From the NCBI GenBank assembly GCA_023417655.1, contig JAEZFD010000043.1, positions 148,817-212,816 on the forward strand: a DNA stretch of 64,000 bases, given 5' to 3'. The notes below the pieces were generated by a model. It ran no database searches, was not told the origin of the DNA, and saw only the letters and a program-made list of their open reading frames with translations. A program made the position numbers and the translations under genes. This document shows positions 46,609-56,116 of the stretch, piece by piece; positions within the stretch are counted from its first letter, which is position 1; each line of letters opens with the position of its first letter. Source of the DNA: Planctomycetota bacterium (lineage in GTDB: Bacteria > Planctomycetota > Planctomycetia > Planctomycetales > Planctomycetaceae).

Positions 46609-47124
46609 ATGCAGGCTCACGAACTCAGGGCGGTCCAGGCACCCTTCAAAAGCCAGTATCAGTCGGATCCTGCTACGGCGTTTCAGACGCTCACTGCGTC
46701 CGGGACGATCGATCTTCCCACTCTGACTGTGAAGCTGGACTATGTTGGACCGGGATGGGACCGGACCGGAATGCACCCTTTAACGGGAGGAGACGGGAAG
46801 TCGGCTTGTGCAGCGGAAATGCTGTTGAATGCCGTCGCCGGTTGTGCGGGCGTGACCCTCGCTGCCGTCGCAACTGCAATGGAATTACCGATCAACGCGG
46901 CGAAGTTGACTGTCTCAGGTGATGTCGATTTTCGCGGGACACTCGCTGTCAGTCGGGACGTCCCGGTCGGATTTCAGGCAGTCAGGGTCCACTTTGTCAT
47001 CGACTCCGGAGCCCCTGATGCAAAATTGACGAAGCTGACGGAACTTGCGGAGCGGTACTGCGTGGTTGCTCAGACCCTGAAGGATGTTTCCGTTTCCTGG
47101 GAACGAATCGGGACCGCTGTTTGA
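46609..47124 (+). CDS. OsmC family peroxiredoxin-like protein
   Basis: 171 residues from ATG 46609. The OsmC fold shows in the GGDGKSACAAEMLLNAVAGC region with one conserved Cys, then CAGVTLAAVATAMELPINAA and the second Cys in LAERYCVVAQTLKDV. The two cysteines about 95 residues apart are the peroxidatic and resolving pair that reduce organic hydroperoxides. The N-terminal 35 residues are an extension of unknown use. Not clearly part of an operon. Confidence 0.85.
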   Translation: MQAHELRAVQAPFKSQYQSDPATAFQTLTASGTIDLPTLTVKLDYVGPGWDRTGMHPLTGGDGKSACAAEMLLNAVAGCAGVTLAAVATAMELPINAAKLTVSGDVDFRGTLAVSRDVPVGFQAVRVHFVIDSGAPDAKLTKLTELAERYCVVAQTLKDVSVSWERIGTAV

Positions 47125-47237
47125 GGATTCGGTTTGAGGATAAAGGTCACGAGGAGCATCGTGAGTCGTGCACGCTACTGTGGGCTCTCTCGCGAGGACA
47201 GGTTTCGATTCCCGCACCGGTGAAGGTGGGATGACTG

Positions 47238-48005
47238 ATGCGGCGAATTCTGATTCTGGGCGCCAGTAATGTGACACTGGCTTTTCCGCTGATCGCGACT
47301 GCCTGCATTTCGGGAAGATCGTCAGCGCCTGTCGAACTCTTCGCGGCGCATGGTCACGGTCGATCATTCTGCAAACGGAGCTACGTGCTTCATCGGGGCT
47401 TACCATCGATCCCGGAATGCGGCATCTGGGAGGACCTTGAGAGTCGGCCGCCCGTCGAAGGTCAGTGGGCCCTTCTGACGGATATTGGTAACGACCTGAT
47501 CTATGGGGTCCCGGTGGAATTGATCGCTGAACGAGTGGAAGACTGCATCGGCCGTATCGTGGCCTCCAAGATGCCGCTGACCTACGTCCCGCCTCCACTC
47601 GAACGGATCCAGCTACTGACCGAACGCAGTTACCGCGTCATCAAACAAATCCTCTTTCCAGGGCCGACGGTTCCGTGGAGACAGATTCCCCGGGACATCG
47701 TCCAATTGAATGAGAGAATCACGCAGGTTGTGCAAGAGGCGGGAGGGACGATCGTTCAACCGGAGCTGAACTGGTACGGCGTTGACCCCATCCATATTCG
47801 TCCCCGACGACGGGCTGCAGCCTGGCAGAAGATTCTGTCTTCGTGGTCTTTCCCGGAAAATCCGGTTGTGGCCTGGCCGGGAATTAACAGAGCCAGCCAA
47901 CTCTGGCGGCTGAGTCCGCAGGAACGAAGTTATTGGGCCCGGTCATATCAAAACGATCAGCCTGCCCTGGTCGATCCTGATCATTCTTCTTACTGGCTCT
48001 ATTAG
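47238..48005 (+). CDS. SGNH/GDSL hydrolase-like protein
   Basis: 255 residues with a degenerate SGNH layout: ILILGASNVTLAF at the N-terminus in the place of the GDS block (Ser in GASN), LLTDIGNDLIYG with the GxND block, and WYGVDPIHIRPRRRAA with the D-x-x-H of block V near residue 190. That gives a plausible catalytic Ser-His-Asp set. Without the classic GDS the call is moderate. No signal peptide, so it would act in the cytoplasm. Stand-alone. Confidence 0.6.
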   Translation: MRRILILGASNVTLAFPLIATACISGRSSAPVELFAAHGHGRSFCKRSYVLHRGLPSIPECGIWEDLESRPPVEGQWALLTDIGNDLIYGVPVELIAERVEDCIGRIVASKMPLTYVPPPLERIQLLTERSYRVIKQILFPGPTVPWRQIPRDIVQLNERITQVVQEAGGTIVQPELNWYGVDPIHIRPRRRAAAWQKILSSWSFPENPVVAWPGINRASQLWRLSPQERSYWARSYQNDQPALVDPDHSSYWLY

Positions 48006-48119
48006 CTGGCCCTAATAGACCATTGTTGCTTTCTAATCTGCCCATCTCCGCCACGCGGAATTGAGTCGTTCATCAGTTGAATCTGGCGCTACGCGGGCGA
48101 ACGGCAGAGCAAACTGCTC

Positions 48120-48263
48120 TCACTTCCCGGCGAAGTCAGCGAACGTCTCGACCCGACCAGTGTCCAGTTGCAGTACCGCTGCATTGCGGCCAAGAGATTT
48201 GATCTCAGTGACGACTGCGTAGGCTTCATCCTGCTTGCTGTGATAAGTCAGAATGACATCGCC
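48120..48263 (-). pseudogene. Internal fragment of a short-chain dehydrogenase (SDR)
   Basis: A 47-codon minus-strand stretch reads GDVILTYHSKQDEAYAVV, TEIKSLGRNAAVLQLD and VETFADFAG, then stops. This is the beta2-alpha2-beta3 part of an SDR (around residues 30-75): the D-x-x-L-T-Y-H-S-K pattern after the Rossmann loop, followed by the ExxxLGRxAxxLQLD strand. The N-terminal GxxxGxG and the catalytic YxxxK parts are absent and an in-frame stop lies two codons upstream. It is a remnant of a deleted gene. Confidence 0.8.
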
Positions 48264-48304
48264 CCATCAGCGTGCTGATAATGGCGTGAGTTTTCAGAAC
48301 GTGA

Positions 48305-48353
48305 AAAAGAAATCAGCCGCCTTCTGCGGGACTCATGCAGAAGGCGGCTGATT
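48305..48353 (-). terminator. Terminator of the tyrosine autokinase gene
   Basis: A 17-bp perfect stem (AATCAGCCGCCTTCTGC at 48311-48327 with 48337-48353, 9-base loop); on the minus strand CTTTTTC follows. It lies 37 bases past the kinase stop. Confidence 0.92.
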
Positions 48354-48389
48354 TGATTCGGTTACTTGGATTCAGTCACTCAGTCGGGC

Positions 48390-50804
48390 TCACGCGTCGT
48401 GATGAGCTGATCCGTTGGTGCTGCCGTTTGATGTGCCCTTGCTGGAATGGCCATTTTCTTTGAAGGCCCGGCTGTTCAACTTGGGCGACTCTTCAGCTTC
48501 GTCGGCACGACGTCCCCGGCTGCCATAGCCATATCCATAGCCGTAGTAAGTCGAGTTGTATCCGGCCTCACGGGTGAAGTCGGCACTGCTTCCATAGGTG
48601 TTCAGGATGCAGCCACGAAGGTTGGACTTGGACGAACGCAGACGTCGGACCGCTTCGAAGACCTTCTGTTTGGGGTCGACCGAAGGTCGGATCACCAGGA
48701 GAGAGATATCGCACTTCTGAGAGACGATCGCCGGATCAGAGACCAGCAGCACAGGGCCGCTGTCGACCAGAACCATGTCGAACATCTTCTTGCAGGTATC
48801 CAGCACCTTGTCGAACTGTTCGGACTGCAAAAGTTCGGCAGGATTTCGGACGGCTCCCCCTGCTGTCATCACAGAGAATCCTTCGATTCCGGTTTCTTTG
48901 ACTGCTTGTTCGACGGTCAGCTTTCCACGAAGAACTTCCGACAACCCTTGGTCGATCGGCATATTCATGAAACGGTGAACCGTTGGGGCCCGCATATCGC
49001 CATCGATGATGAGGACCTTCAAACCTAACTCGGAGAACGAAGCCCCGAGATTCGCAAGAATGGTCGATTTCCCGTCCTTCGCCTGGCTACTTGTGACCAT
49101 TGCAGTCCGCAGGTTCCCACTCTTCACTTCGCGGAGGAGATAGGTTCGCATCAAGCGGAACGCTTCAGCTTCCGGAGCCTGTGCGTCCACGATCACGCGG
49201 CCAGACTTGCGACTGTCACGCGACCGGGTGATCTTTCCGACCTGAGCAATCACCGGCACACCCAGAGCGGCGTCGATTTCGGTTGGAGTCCGGAACCGGC
49301 TATCCATCTGGTCTCCGAGGAGAGCAAGCGAAACACCGCACAGAAGTCCAACAAACAAGCCCCCGCAGATACTAATAGGAAGGCTTGGCCAGACCTGCTG
49401 GCCGAGCTGAGGAGCTTCCAGAACTTCGTGGATATATCCGCTCAGACCAGCAGCGGTGTCGAGGTCACGCAACTGATTGACAATACTGTCATAGAGGGCC
49501 TGCTTGCGGTCGATTTCTGCCTGAATCATTCGATCCCGCAGTTCGAACTCAATCAATGACTTCGAGTTTGTTTCCGCTTCGACGGCCAGCAGGTCGAGTT
49601 CGCGTTTCCGCTCATCGAGGGCCGCGAGGTCGTGGCGGAGAAAGCCGGTATAGGCCTTCAGCAGTAACTCAGGAGTCAGGCGGTCAAAGATCGGGCTATA
49701 CTGCGTTTTCTTCTCGCTTTCCGCGAGAAGATTTTCGACCATAGCGATTTCGCGTCGCAGATTCTCAACGACAGGGTGCCCGGAGCTGAAGTTTGCCTCA
49801 TGCTTTGCCAGATCGGCCCGCAGCTGTCTCAGAGTACCATACTTTGTCAGAGCTTCCTGGTTACGAGCAGCCTGAGACTGTTGGAACTCGGAAGATTCTG
49901 CGCTGGAGAAGCCGGCGAACGCGGTGAGCCGGGTCAGGCTCTCTCCGTCAATTAAGGCAATCAGTTCCAGCGGATCGCCTTTGTTTTCCTGAATGCTCTT
50001 GATGCTGGATGTCACGTTTTCCAGACGAGTGGCAACCGATGACCGTTGAATGTCCACAGTAACGAGTTCGTCCTGCAGACGACGGAACTTATCGAGGTAA
50101 ACGTTACTGGTCCCATCACCTGAATAAAGGAGTGGGGCGTTTTTCCGCGCCGCGACGTAACTCTCTTCCAGTTTCTTCAGGTCCTGTTCAACTGTGTTCT
50201 GCACCTGCTGAATGAGACGGTTCGCCTGGGACATAATCCGGGTCACCTGCTCATCGAGGAACTTCTCATATTCCTGGACCAGAGATTCCAGAATTTTGAC
50301 AGCTTCCTCAGGATCGCTATGCCTGAAAGCAATGTTCAAGCTGCGAGCGGAGCGAGCCCCGCCCTGGCCCCCTTTGGTCATTTTCAGGGACTTGATGACG
50401 TAATCAATCGCATCCGTGTCATCGTCGAGGTGAGCCTGAATGCCGGGCATAGCGGCGGCATTGACCCGTTCCAGCGCACTCCCGACGATCCGGCGGCTTG
50501 TCACAATTTCCATGTGATTGGCCAGAATCTCATCCTGGATCCGGTCCGAACCCCAGGAGCTGTCGCCTCCCTCTTTGGCACGCATGTCTTTGAGCGTGAC
50601 CAGCATCTTCGCTTTTGTCTCGTATGTGATCTCAGCATTGGCCCAATAGATCACACCCAGCAAAAGGCCCACGACTCCGCAGCACGTGATCATCGCCGCC
50701 TGTCGGCGAAGAATTGCGACGACGTCCACCGTTGCGCCCGGCATGGAATTGATCGCTGAGCGAATCGGAGTCTGTGGCGCAGACTGCGAGGAATTTTCGG
50801 ACAT
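48390..50804 (-). CDS. Wzc-type polysaccharide chain-length regulator and tyrosine autokinase
   Basis: 804 residues from ATG 50804. A Wzz-type N-terminal part (first membrane helix around AAMITCCGVVGLLLGVIYWA, long coiled periplasmic middle, second helix ICGGLFVGLLCGVSLALLGD) joins a cytoplasmic BY-kinase with Walker A AMVTSSQAKDGKSTILANLG, then VLIIDGDMRAPTVH and MVLVDSGPVLLVSD. The C-terminus has a tyrosine cluster, STYYGYGYGYGSRGRR, the usual autophosphorylation site. It controls export and length of a surface polysaccharide. No glycosyltransferase, Wza or Wzx gene is next to it, so the locus is split. Confidence 0.92.
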   Translation of the reverse strand: MSENSSQSAPQTPIRSAINSMPGATVDVVAILRRQAAMITCCGVVGLLLGVIYWANAEITYETKAKMLVTLKDMRAKEGGDSSWGSDRIQDEILANHMEIVTSRRIVGSALERVNAAAMPGIQAHLDDDTDAIDYVIKSLKMTKGGQGGARSARSLNIAFRHSDPEEAVKILESLVQEYEKFLDEQVTRIMSQANRLIQQVQNTVEQDLKKLEESYVAARKNAPLLYSGDGTSNVYLDKFRRLQDELVTVDIQRSSVATRLENVTSSIKSIQENKGDPLELIALIDGESLTRLTAFAGFSSAESSEFQQSQAARNQEALTKYGTLRQLRADLAKHEANFSSGHPVVENLRREIAMVENLLAESEKKTQYSPIFDRLTPELLLKAYTGFLRHDLAALDERKRELDLLAVEAETNSKSLIEFELRDRMIQAEIDRKQALYDSIVNQLRDLDTAAGLSGYIHEVLEAPQLGQQVWPSLPISICGGLFVGLLCGVSLALLGDQMDSRFRTPTEIDAALGVPVIAQVGKITRSRDSRKSGRVIVDAQAPEAEAFRLMRTYLLREVKSGNLRTAMVTSSQAKDGKSTILANLGASFSELGLKVLIIDGDMRAPTVHRFMNMPIDQGLSEVLRGKLTVEQAVKETGIEGFSVMTAGGAVRNPAELLQSEQFDKVLDTCKKMFDMVLVDSGPVLLVSDPAIVSQKCDISLLVIRPSVDPKQKVFEAVRRLRSSKSNLRGCILNTYGSSADFTREAGYNSTYYGYGYGYGSRGRRADEAEESPKLNSRAFKENGHSSKGTSNGSTNGSAHHDA

Positions 50805-51180
50805 CTTCAACAGCCTCAAGAATGCAAAATGATATTGACCCTGTACGGAGATTCTCCGCTGGGACCGCGCTCCGGCTCGTCTGACAGATTCAGGATACGC
50901 GTACACGGAAGGGCACGCAAGATCCTAAACTTCGACACATTCGACTTCTTGACTGAAACCGCGATGATCGGAAACTCAAAAGTTTTCGGCATCTTTATCT
51001 GAACGGGCAGCCCACTTTAAATCATTCCGGTTGTTTTCTCCGACGTGCGCTGTGAGGAAACTTCCCTGCATTCTTTTCCGCTCTGATCGAGCGTTCGGAA
51101 TCTGCGTCACATTGGACTGGCTCCGCGTGTATCCCATTGTGCAGCATGCTTTTATGGTAATCACTATTTGAGGCGACCGC
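50805..51180. other. Intergenic between kinase and orphan gene
   Basis: About 376 bases; no supported gene. Presumably carries the promoter of the kinase gene. Confidence 0.35.
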
Positions 51181-52335
51181 CTACCGGCGAACGCCTCCCA
51201 TCGTGGATGCGAGATGGATTTCATCCAGAAGCTTGCTGAGGGAGATCGGCGGCAACTGATCGTTTCCAGCGAGTCGTTGTTCGATATTCGAAGTGGGGGC
51301 ACTGAACTGGGAGAGGCAGCGGACTCCGGTCACAACCGGGCTGGCTGGGTAAATTCCCATCAGTGTGAATTCTTCGAACCGGATTGTCGCAGTGACGTTC
51401 GGCGCGGTTGGACTTGGCTTGATTTCCTGGAATTTCTGACGGCCGTCTGTTGTTGCAAAGGCAATCAGCGTGGGTTCCCGCAGTAATGAGACCTGATCTT
51501 CGACCAGATGCAGGAAAATGAGTTCGTAGTCAGTGACTTTTGTCGTTCCGAGGCCACTTTTCCCTCCTCCGACATCTCGCTGGTACGAAAACGCAAGGAC
51601 GAGGGTTCGGGTCGAAAAATCATTCGGGTCATCAGAGTTCGGAATTGATCCCAGCATCCGAATATTCGCGACCGCATCTTTGATCATCGGCTCCGGAGAG
51701 ACTGTCTGGCCCTGCGACGTCCGCGAGACAAACGCGGCTTCTACCGGCCCGGCGAAGGTCAGTTTTCCTTCCTGATTCCGAAAAACGGTCGCCTGCAGGG
51801 CGAGCGAGTGGTTGGCCAGATAGCTCTCGATCGAGCCTTTTGAGACTGTGGGCAATTCACGCTGTCCGGCCGGGTCCATCTTCAGGCCAACAACGATGGC
51901 AGACTTCCGGAAGCTGATCACCGGATTCCCGATTTCGCCCATCTCTTTTGGGAGTGGATAAATGTCCGTTCCGACGGGCAACATCCGACAGACACCGCCG
52001 CGGAAGTTACTAATGGCGCGTTCAATGTCTTCCCGTCCCCAGGGGATTTGCTCCAGACGAGGAATCGCTCCAGCGTGAACAAGAAGTTCGGTCCAGTCCT
52101 TGACCTCGGCCCCTACAGGTTCGAGCGAGGTCATCGCTTCTTCCTGCGAGGCATCTTCCGAGGCGGCATCTTCGACCCGGGATTTTCTCGGAGAGGGAAT
52201 GAGTGTCTTGGGGATCGTCCCGTTTGTCACAAACTGATTCCATTCATCCTGTGGAATCTTTTTCTTCACCACAATGCCAATGGCGAGCAGAACGCCCACG
52301 ACACTCAGAGCGATATAAATGCGGGACTGATTCAT
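51181..52335 (-). CDS. Unrecognised membrane-anchored protein
   Basis: 384 residues with one N-terminal membrane helix (IYIALSVVGVLLAIGIVV) and then a KKK basic stop, placing the rest outside the cytoplasm. A linker rich in Ser/Glu follows, then an alpha/beta region with several hydrophobic strands such as DYELIFLHLVEDQVSLL and LMGIYPASPVVTGVRC. I do not recognise a domain. It is upstream of the tyrosine autokinase on the same strand (376-base gap), so a link with surface polysaccharides is possible but only positional. Confidence 0.65.
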   Translation of the reverse strand: MNQSRIYIALSVVGVLLAIGIVVKKKIPQDEWNQFVTNGTIPKTLIPSPRKSRVEDAASEDASQEEAMTSLEPVGAEVKDWTELLVHAGAIPRLEQIPWGREDIERAISNFRGGVCRMLPVGTDIYPLPKEMGEIGNPVISFRKSAIVVGLKMDPAGQRELPTVSKGSIESYLANHSLALQATVFRNQEGKLTFAGPVEAAFVSRTSQGQTVSPEPMIKDAVANIRMLGSIPNSDDPNDFSTRTLVLAFSYQRDVGGGKSGLGTTKVTDYELIFLHLVEDQVSLLREPTLIAFATTDGRQKFQEIKPSPTAPNVTATIRFEEFTLMGIYPASPVVTGVRCLSQFSAPTSNIEQRLAGNDQLPPISLSKLLDEIHLASTMGGVRR

Positions 52336-52925
52336 AAAATTTACCCAGAATTACCCAAATCCTCTGTGGTGCATTCAGAGGGTGTCGGGATTGACTGACG
52401 AAAGTCCGCACGAGGCCCAAAGCAGAACGCGACAGGACTTCGTCTCGATGGAGGACCTCTCCCGTTTCATCGGGAATTGATCAATCGAACAGGTCCCATT
52501 TCCCATATTTGCTGAACAGCACATCTTCCTAGCAATTCATCGGATGCGCCAGAATTCTTTGGCCGACGCTCAGGAAGATTCCTTTAAAGGACTCCCCCGA
52601 GCGTTAACACGAACTCCTTGGTAGCCGGCCCACTCTGACAAGGGAACCGGATTGGCACGGAATTTCCACCTGCGCCGTCTATCCTAGTCGTAACGTTGCA
52701 AGGCTGTCAGCAGGAATTCTTCCGTTTCCTATTCCGATACCGACGTTTCGGGCGATTTATGCCGGTTGACCTTGCACCATTACGTCTGCCTTTGGAATCC
52801 CTCGTCTGTGACAATCAGGAGAGACGTTGACTGAGAATTGACCTGTTCGGACAACTGGCACCTGCAGTAATCTGCCCCAGCTCTTTTAGTCACCCTCATT
52901 GCACCCCGGCCGGACAAGGATCGTT
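52336..52925. other. Divergent intergenic region before waaA
   Basis: About 590 bases with no supported gene. A near match to a sigma-54 -24/-12 element at 52653-52668 (TGGCAC then TTCC, not TTGC) lies about 260 bases before waaA and was not called. Confidence 0.4.
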
Positions 52926-54239
52926 GTGCTGCCGTTCCTGCTGGATTTCTGTTACCTCGCTCTGCTGTTGTTTCTTGCGCCGCGCCTGTTATGGCAGCGT
53001 TGGAAGAAAGGCAAATACCGGGCAGGCTGGAATCAGAAATGGTTCGGCGAACTCCCTGAACGGACCACTAACTCTTCTCCTCGAGTTTGGCTGCATGCCG
53101 TCAGCGTCGGAGAGATCCTGCAACTCAGGCAAATCGTTTCGCGTCTGCTTCATGCGCGCCCGGATCTGGATCTGCTCGTCACGACCACCACGGAGACCGG
53201 TTTTGCGGTTGCAAAGGAGAAGCTGAAAGGGTGCGAAGTTGCTTTCTTTCCGCTTGATTTCCGACGCACGGTGCGACAGGCACTCAAGCGAGTTCAACCG
53301 GATCTGATTGTTCTCGTCGAGCTGGAGCTTTGGCCGAACTTCGTACTGGAGGTCTCGCGGCAGCGAATCCCGTTGATGCTGATTAACGGGCGACTCAGTC
53401 CTCGCAGCTTTCGCGGATATCGATGGATTCGTCCATTAGTCTCGCGGCTGCTGCAAGGAGTGAATCCAATCGCTGTCCAGTCAGAGGAATATCGGGACCG
53501 GTTTCTCGCGCTCGGAGCGAACTCTGATTCATTGCATGTCACCGGCTCAATCAAGTTTGATGGGGTTGAAGGAGACCGGGAGAATCGCCGGACGCAAGAG
53601 CTGCGTGAGTGGCTTCGGATCACGTCGGAGCAGATCGTATTCGTAGCAGGGAGCACACAAGAGCCGGAAGAGGCGTATGCCATCGAGACCTATCTGGCTC
53701 TGCGTCAGAAATTTCCTGGGCTTCGCCTGATTCTGGTCCCGCGGCATCCTGACCGGGCCGATTTTGTTCTCTCCTTGCTGAAGGCGAGGCAACTTCCGGT
53801 GGCTCAACGGTCACTCGCTGGAATCTCGCTGCCAGCGGCCGCGGACCCAGTCGGTCTACTGGATACGGTCGGTGAACTGGAAGCCTGCTGGGGACTCGCC
53901 GACATTGCATTTGTCGGGGGGAGTTTCACGAATCGCGGCGGCCAGAACATGATTGAACCTGCGGCATATGGCGCCGCCGTCTGCTATGGACCAAATACGT
54001 CGAACTTCCGTCAGATCGTCGAGTTGCTGGAACAGCGTCATGCCTCGGAACGCGTGCTGTCCTCAATAGAGCTCGAAGAGTTTGTGCTGCGAATGGCGAA
54101 GAACCGGCGCGAGGCGCTCGCGATGGGTACTCGCGCTCGTGAATTAGTCCGCGAGCAGCAGGGAGCCACTGCTCAAACTGTAGAACTGATTCTCGACTCA
54201 CTACAGGGGCTGCCGTTGCCCAAATCTTCAGCAGCTTAG
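52926..54239 (+). CDS. waaA: Kdo (3-deoxy-D-manno-octulosonate) transferase
   Basis: I place the start at the GTG of 52926 (AAGGA 5 bases before) and not at the TTG of 52899, which has no ribosome site; this gives 437 residues, close to E. coli WaaA (425). A first hydrophobic segment (FLLDFCYLALLLFLAPRLLW) is the membrane anchor, followed by VWLHAVSVGEILQLRQI, TTTTETGFAVA, LVELELWPNFVLEVSRQ and INGRLSPRSFRGYRWI, and the C-terminal VGGSFTNRGGQNMIEPAAYG. The enzyme adds Kdo to lipid A precursor on the inner membrane, showing LPS synthesis in this strain. Whether it adds one or two Kdo cannot be told. Confidence 0.93.
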   Translation: MLPFLLDFCYLALLLFLAPRLLWQRWKKGKYRAGWNQKWFGELPERTTNSSPRVWLHAVSVGEILQLRQIVSRLLHARPDLDLLVTTTTETGFAVAKEKLKGCEVAFFPLDFRRTVRQALKRVQPDLIVLVELELWPNFVLEVSRQRIPLMLINGRLSPRSFRGYRWIRPLVSRLLQGVNPIAVQSEEYRDRFLALGANSDSLHVTGSIKFDGVEGDRENRRTQELREWLRITSEQIVFVAGSTQEPEEAYAIETYLALRQKFPGLRLILVPRHPDRADFVLSLLKARQLPVAQRSLAGISLPAAADPVGLLDTVGELEACWGLADIAFVGGSFTNRGGQNMIEPAAYGAAVCYGPNTSNFRQIVELLEQRHASERVLSSIELEEFVLRMAKNRREALAMGTRARELVREQQGATAQTVELILDSLQGLPLPKSSAA

Positions 54240-54662
54240 CATCGCATTCTTCCCTGAGTTCGGGATGGCGAATTCCCCGGGTGTGATCGCTGCGCCTTCC
54301 TATCCTGGTGAGATAATTTTGTTCTGCGCGCGAATTTCTCTTTGATATGCATGCGGTTCCACTGGCGACCTGCTGCCGTGGATTATCCTGCATCGCCGCA
54401 CAGCCATTTTAGATCACCGGAACGCATAGCTTCTTCGTGTGCGAATCAAATGGCTGAATAAAAAGTACCACGGTCTGGGAATTGCATCATTAGTGTTGGT
54501 TGATATTTCGCGATATGGAATGGTCAACTACTCGTCACGGTCAACTACTCGTCACAGAGTCAGTCATCCGCGCCAGCGATGTGGAAAAGTCACGATTCAA
54601 ATAAACGTGAACTTCTGAGTCGCACAATCACGTCATCACAACATTATTCTCAAGGGGGCCAA
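54240..54662. other. Intergenic before DUF1559 with tandem duplication
   Basis: About 420 bases with no supported gene. GGTCAACTACTCGTCAC occurs twice in tandem at 54522-54538 and 54539-54555. Confidence 0.5.
54522..54555. repeat. 17-base tandem duplication upstream of DUF1559
   Basis: GGTCAACTACTCGTCAC is present twice, back to back, 108-141 bases before the DUF1559 start. It may be a doubled operator or a slippage product. Confidence 0.9.
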
Positions 54663-55694
54663 ATGCGGGAGCATCAATTCGAGAGAGTGAGTATCAGCCA
54701 AGGGTGCCCTTCTGGATCAAGTGACCGTTTGCGGGGCTTCACGTTGATTGAGCTGCTGGTGGTCATTGCGATCATCGCTGTTTTAATCGCCCTGCTACTT
54801 CCGGCGGTACAGCAGGCCCGTGAGGCGGCCCGTAGGACGCAGTGCAAAAACAATCTGAAGAACTACGGTCTCGCGATGCACAACTATCTCGATACCTATA
54901 ACTGCTTCCCGCCGGGGAATATTGGTCAGAATGTTGGCAACTTCTGGCTCGGATTACTGCCTTATCTTGAGCAGGGGACTGCCCTCACCAATTGGAACTA
55001 CGTGAACTCCTCACAGAGCAATGCAACGAACCGCAATATCCTGACGAAGGTCAGTTCCGCGATCTTCTTCTGTCCATCGAGCCCGTTGTCTCCAGCGAGC
55101 AGCGATACGGCTCAAGTGCCGCGTGCCCCGTTGCCGACGTATGCCGGAATTTCCGGAACTGCCATTGGGTATCAGGGAGCTGCCAGCACCACGGCCAAGA
55201 CCGGGAACCGCGGAATGGTGAACGGTGATGGCGTTCTCGTACCGAATCGAGCGATTCGAATCGCTGAGATCACTGATGGGACAACCAATACCATTCTTAT
55301 CGGAGAACAGTCAGATTTTGGGAGAGACTCCGCGGGGGCTCAGCATGATATGCGTTCGAGCGCCCCTTTCAGCTTTACTGCAGGAGCGAATTTTTCAGGC
55401 GTCCCTGGTCAAGGGACCTGTTGTACCGGGGATATTCATACTTATCTCGTTACGACAGTGAGATACAAAGTCAACGACAAGACTTACAGCTCGAACCGGG
55501 CGCTCGGCAAAGGAAATTCTGATTCGCTCACCTTGGGTGGCGAGACGAACAAGCCGATTCAATCGGCTCACGTTGGCATGGCCCATGTTCTTTTGGCAGA
55601 CGGGTCTGCCAGGGCGCTCGGCGAGAACGTGGACTTTGACACGTTCCTGAAGCTCAGCCAGCGAGCATCAGGTGTCGTTGTCGGGGAGTGGTAA
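54663..55694 (+). CDS. DUF1559 pseudopilin-like protein
   Basis: 343 residues starting at ATG 54663, with AAGGGGG 5 bases upstream. A 26-residue leader ends RG before [20 protein letters not shown]; then [40 protein letters not shown] and, later, [16 protein letters not shown]. The C-terminal H-X9-DG motif reads [18 protein letters not shown]. Same family and lay-out as the gene at 32135. A small lipoprotein gene follows after 91 bases, as with the first DUF1559 pair. Confidence 0.93.
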   Translation: MREHQFERVSISQGCPSGSSDRLRGFTLIELLVVIAIIAVLIALLLPAVQQAREAARRTQCKNNLKNYGLAMHNYLDTYNCFPPGNIGQNVGNFWLGLLPYLEQGTALTNWNYVNSSQSNATNRNILTKVSSAIFFCPSSPLSPASSDTAQVPRAPLPTYAGISGTAIGYQGAASTTAKTGNRGMVNGDGVLVPNRAIRIAEITDGTTNTILIGEQSDFGRDSAGAQHDMRSSAPFSFTAGANFSGVPGQGTCCTGDIHTYLVTTVRYKVNDKTYSSNRALGKGNSDSLTLGGETNKPIQSAHVGMAHVLLADGSARALGENVDFDTFLKLSQRASGVVVGEW

Positions 55695-55785
55695 GCGAAC
55701 TCACCCGGTGAGTTGTTGTCTTGCTATCAGAGCACCGAAGGCAAATCACCGAAATCTTCGTCTCAGATTATTCGAAGGGGAATTG

Positions 55786-55926
55786 ATGACCAAGTTGCGT
55801 GTCGCCGTGAAGTCCATCAGCATGGTACTCCTGCTGTCGCTTGTCCTTGGCTGTGGCTCTGAACCGGCTCCCCTTCCAGCACCGGAAACACCGGCAGCGG
55901 AAGAGAACAAACATATTGAAACCTGA
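55786..55926 (+). CDS. Very small lipoprotein downstream of DUF1559
   Basis: 46 residues from ATG 55786 with GAAGGGG 5 bases upstream. The signal peptide (KLRVAVKSISMVLLLSLVLG) ends in the lipobox LVLGC, so the mature lipopeptide is only about 23 residues, Pro/Ala/Glu-rich (SEPAPLPAPETPAAEENKHIET follows the Cys minus a Gly). Such short lipoproteins after DUF1559 genes are frequent in planctomycetes in my experience, but no function is known. Ends before a terminator. Confidence 0.7.
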   Translation: MTKLRVAVKSISMVLLLSLVLGCGSEPAPLPAPETPAAEENKHIET

Positions 55927-55984
55927 TTTGGTTCAGAGGACATGAAAGTTATTCGGCGGCGTGCACAGGGGAACCGCGGGTAAA

Positions 55985-56023
55985 AAAACAGGTCCGTGAA
56001 GCACTTGCTCACGGACCTGTTTT
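55985..56023. terminator. Intrinsic terminator after the small lipoprotein
   Basis: A 15-bp perfect stem (AAAACAGGTCCGTGA with 56009-56023, 9-base loop) followed by a short U-tract. Serves the plus-strand pair and possibly the Dabb gene opposite. Confidence 0.9.
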
Positions 56024-56116
56024 CGTGATCGGATTTCATTTCAGGAGAGCCTTCGCTCCCTGTGCGCAGCCCATCATTCGACGTTCAGTCTTGTGGACAT
56101 CGGTCTCAGCTGGGAA

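Larger units (their letters stand above)
48006..48389. other. Intergenic region containing the SDR remnant and a terminator
   Basis: No intact gene. The stretch holds the SDR fragment at 48120-48263 and the terminator of the tyrosine-kinase gene at 48305-48353. Confidence 0.6.

Noticed and set aside
52652..52668. Possible sigma-54 promoter upstream of waaA
   Set aside because: The -24 element fits, but the -12 element has TTCC in place of TTGC, and it is about 260 bases from the gene.
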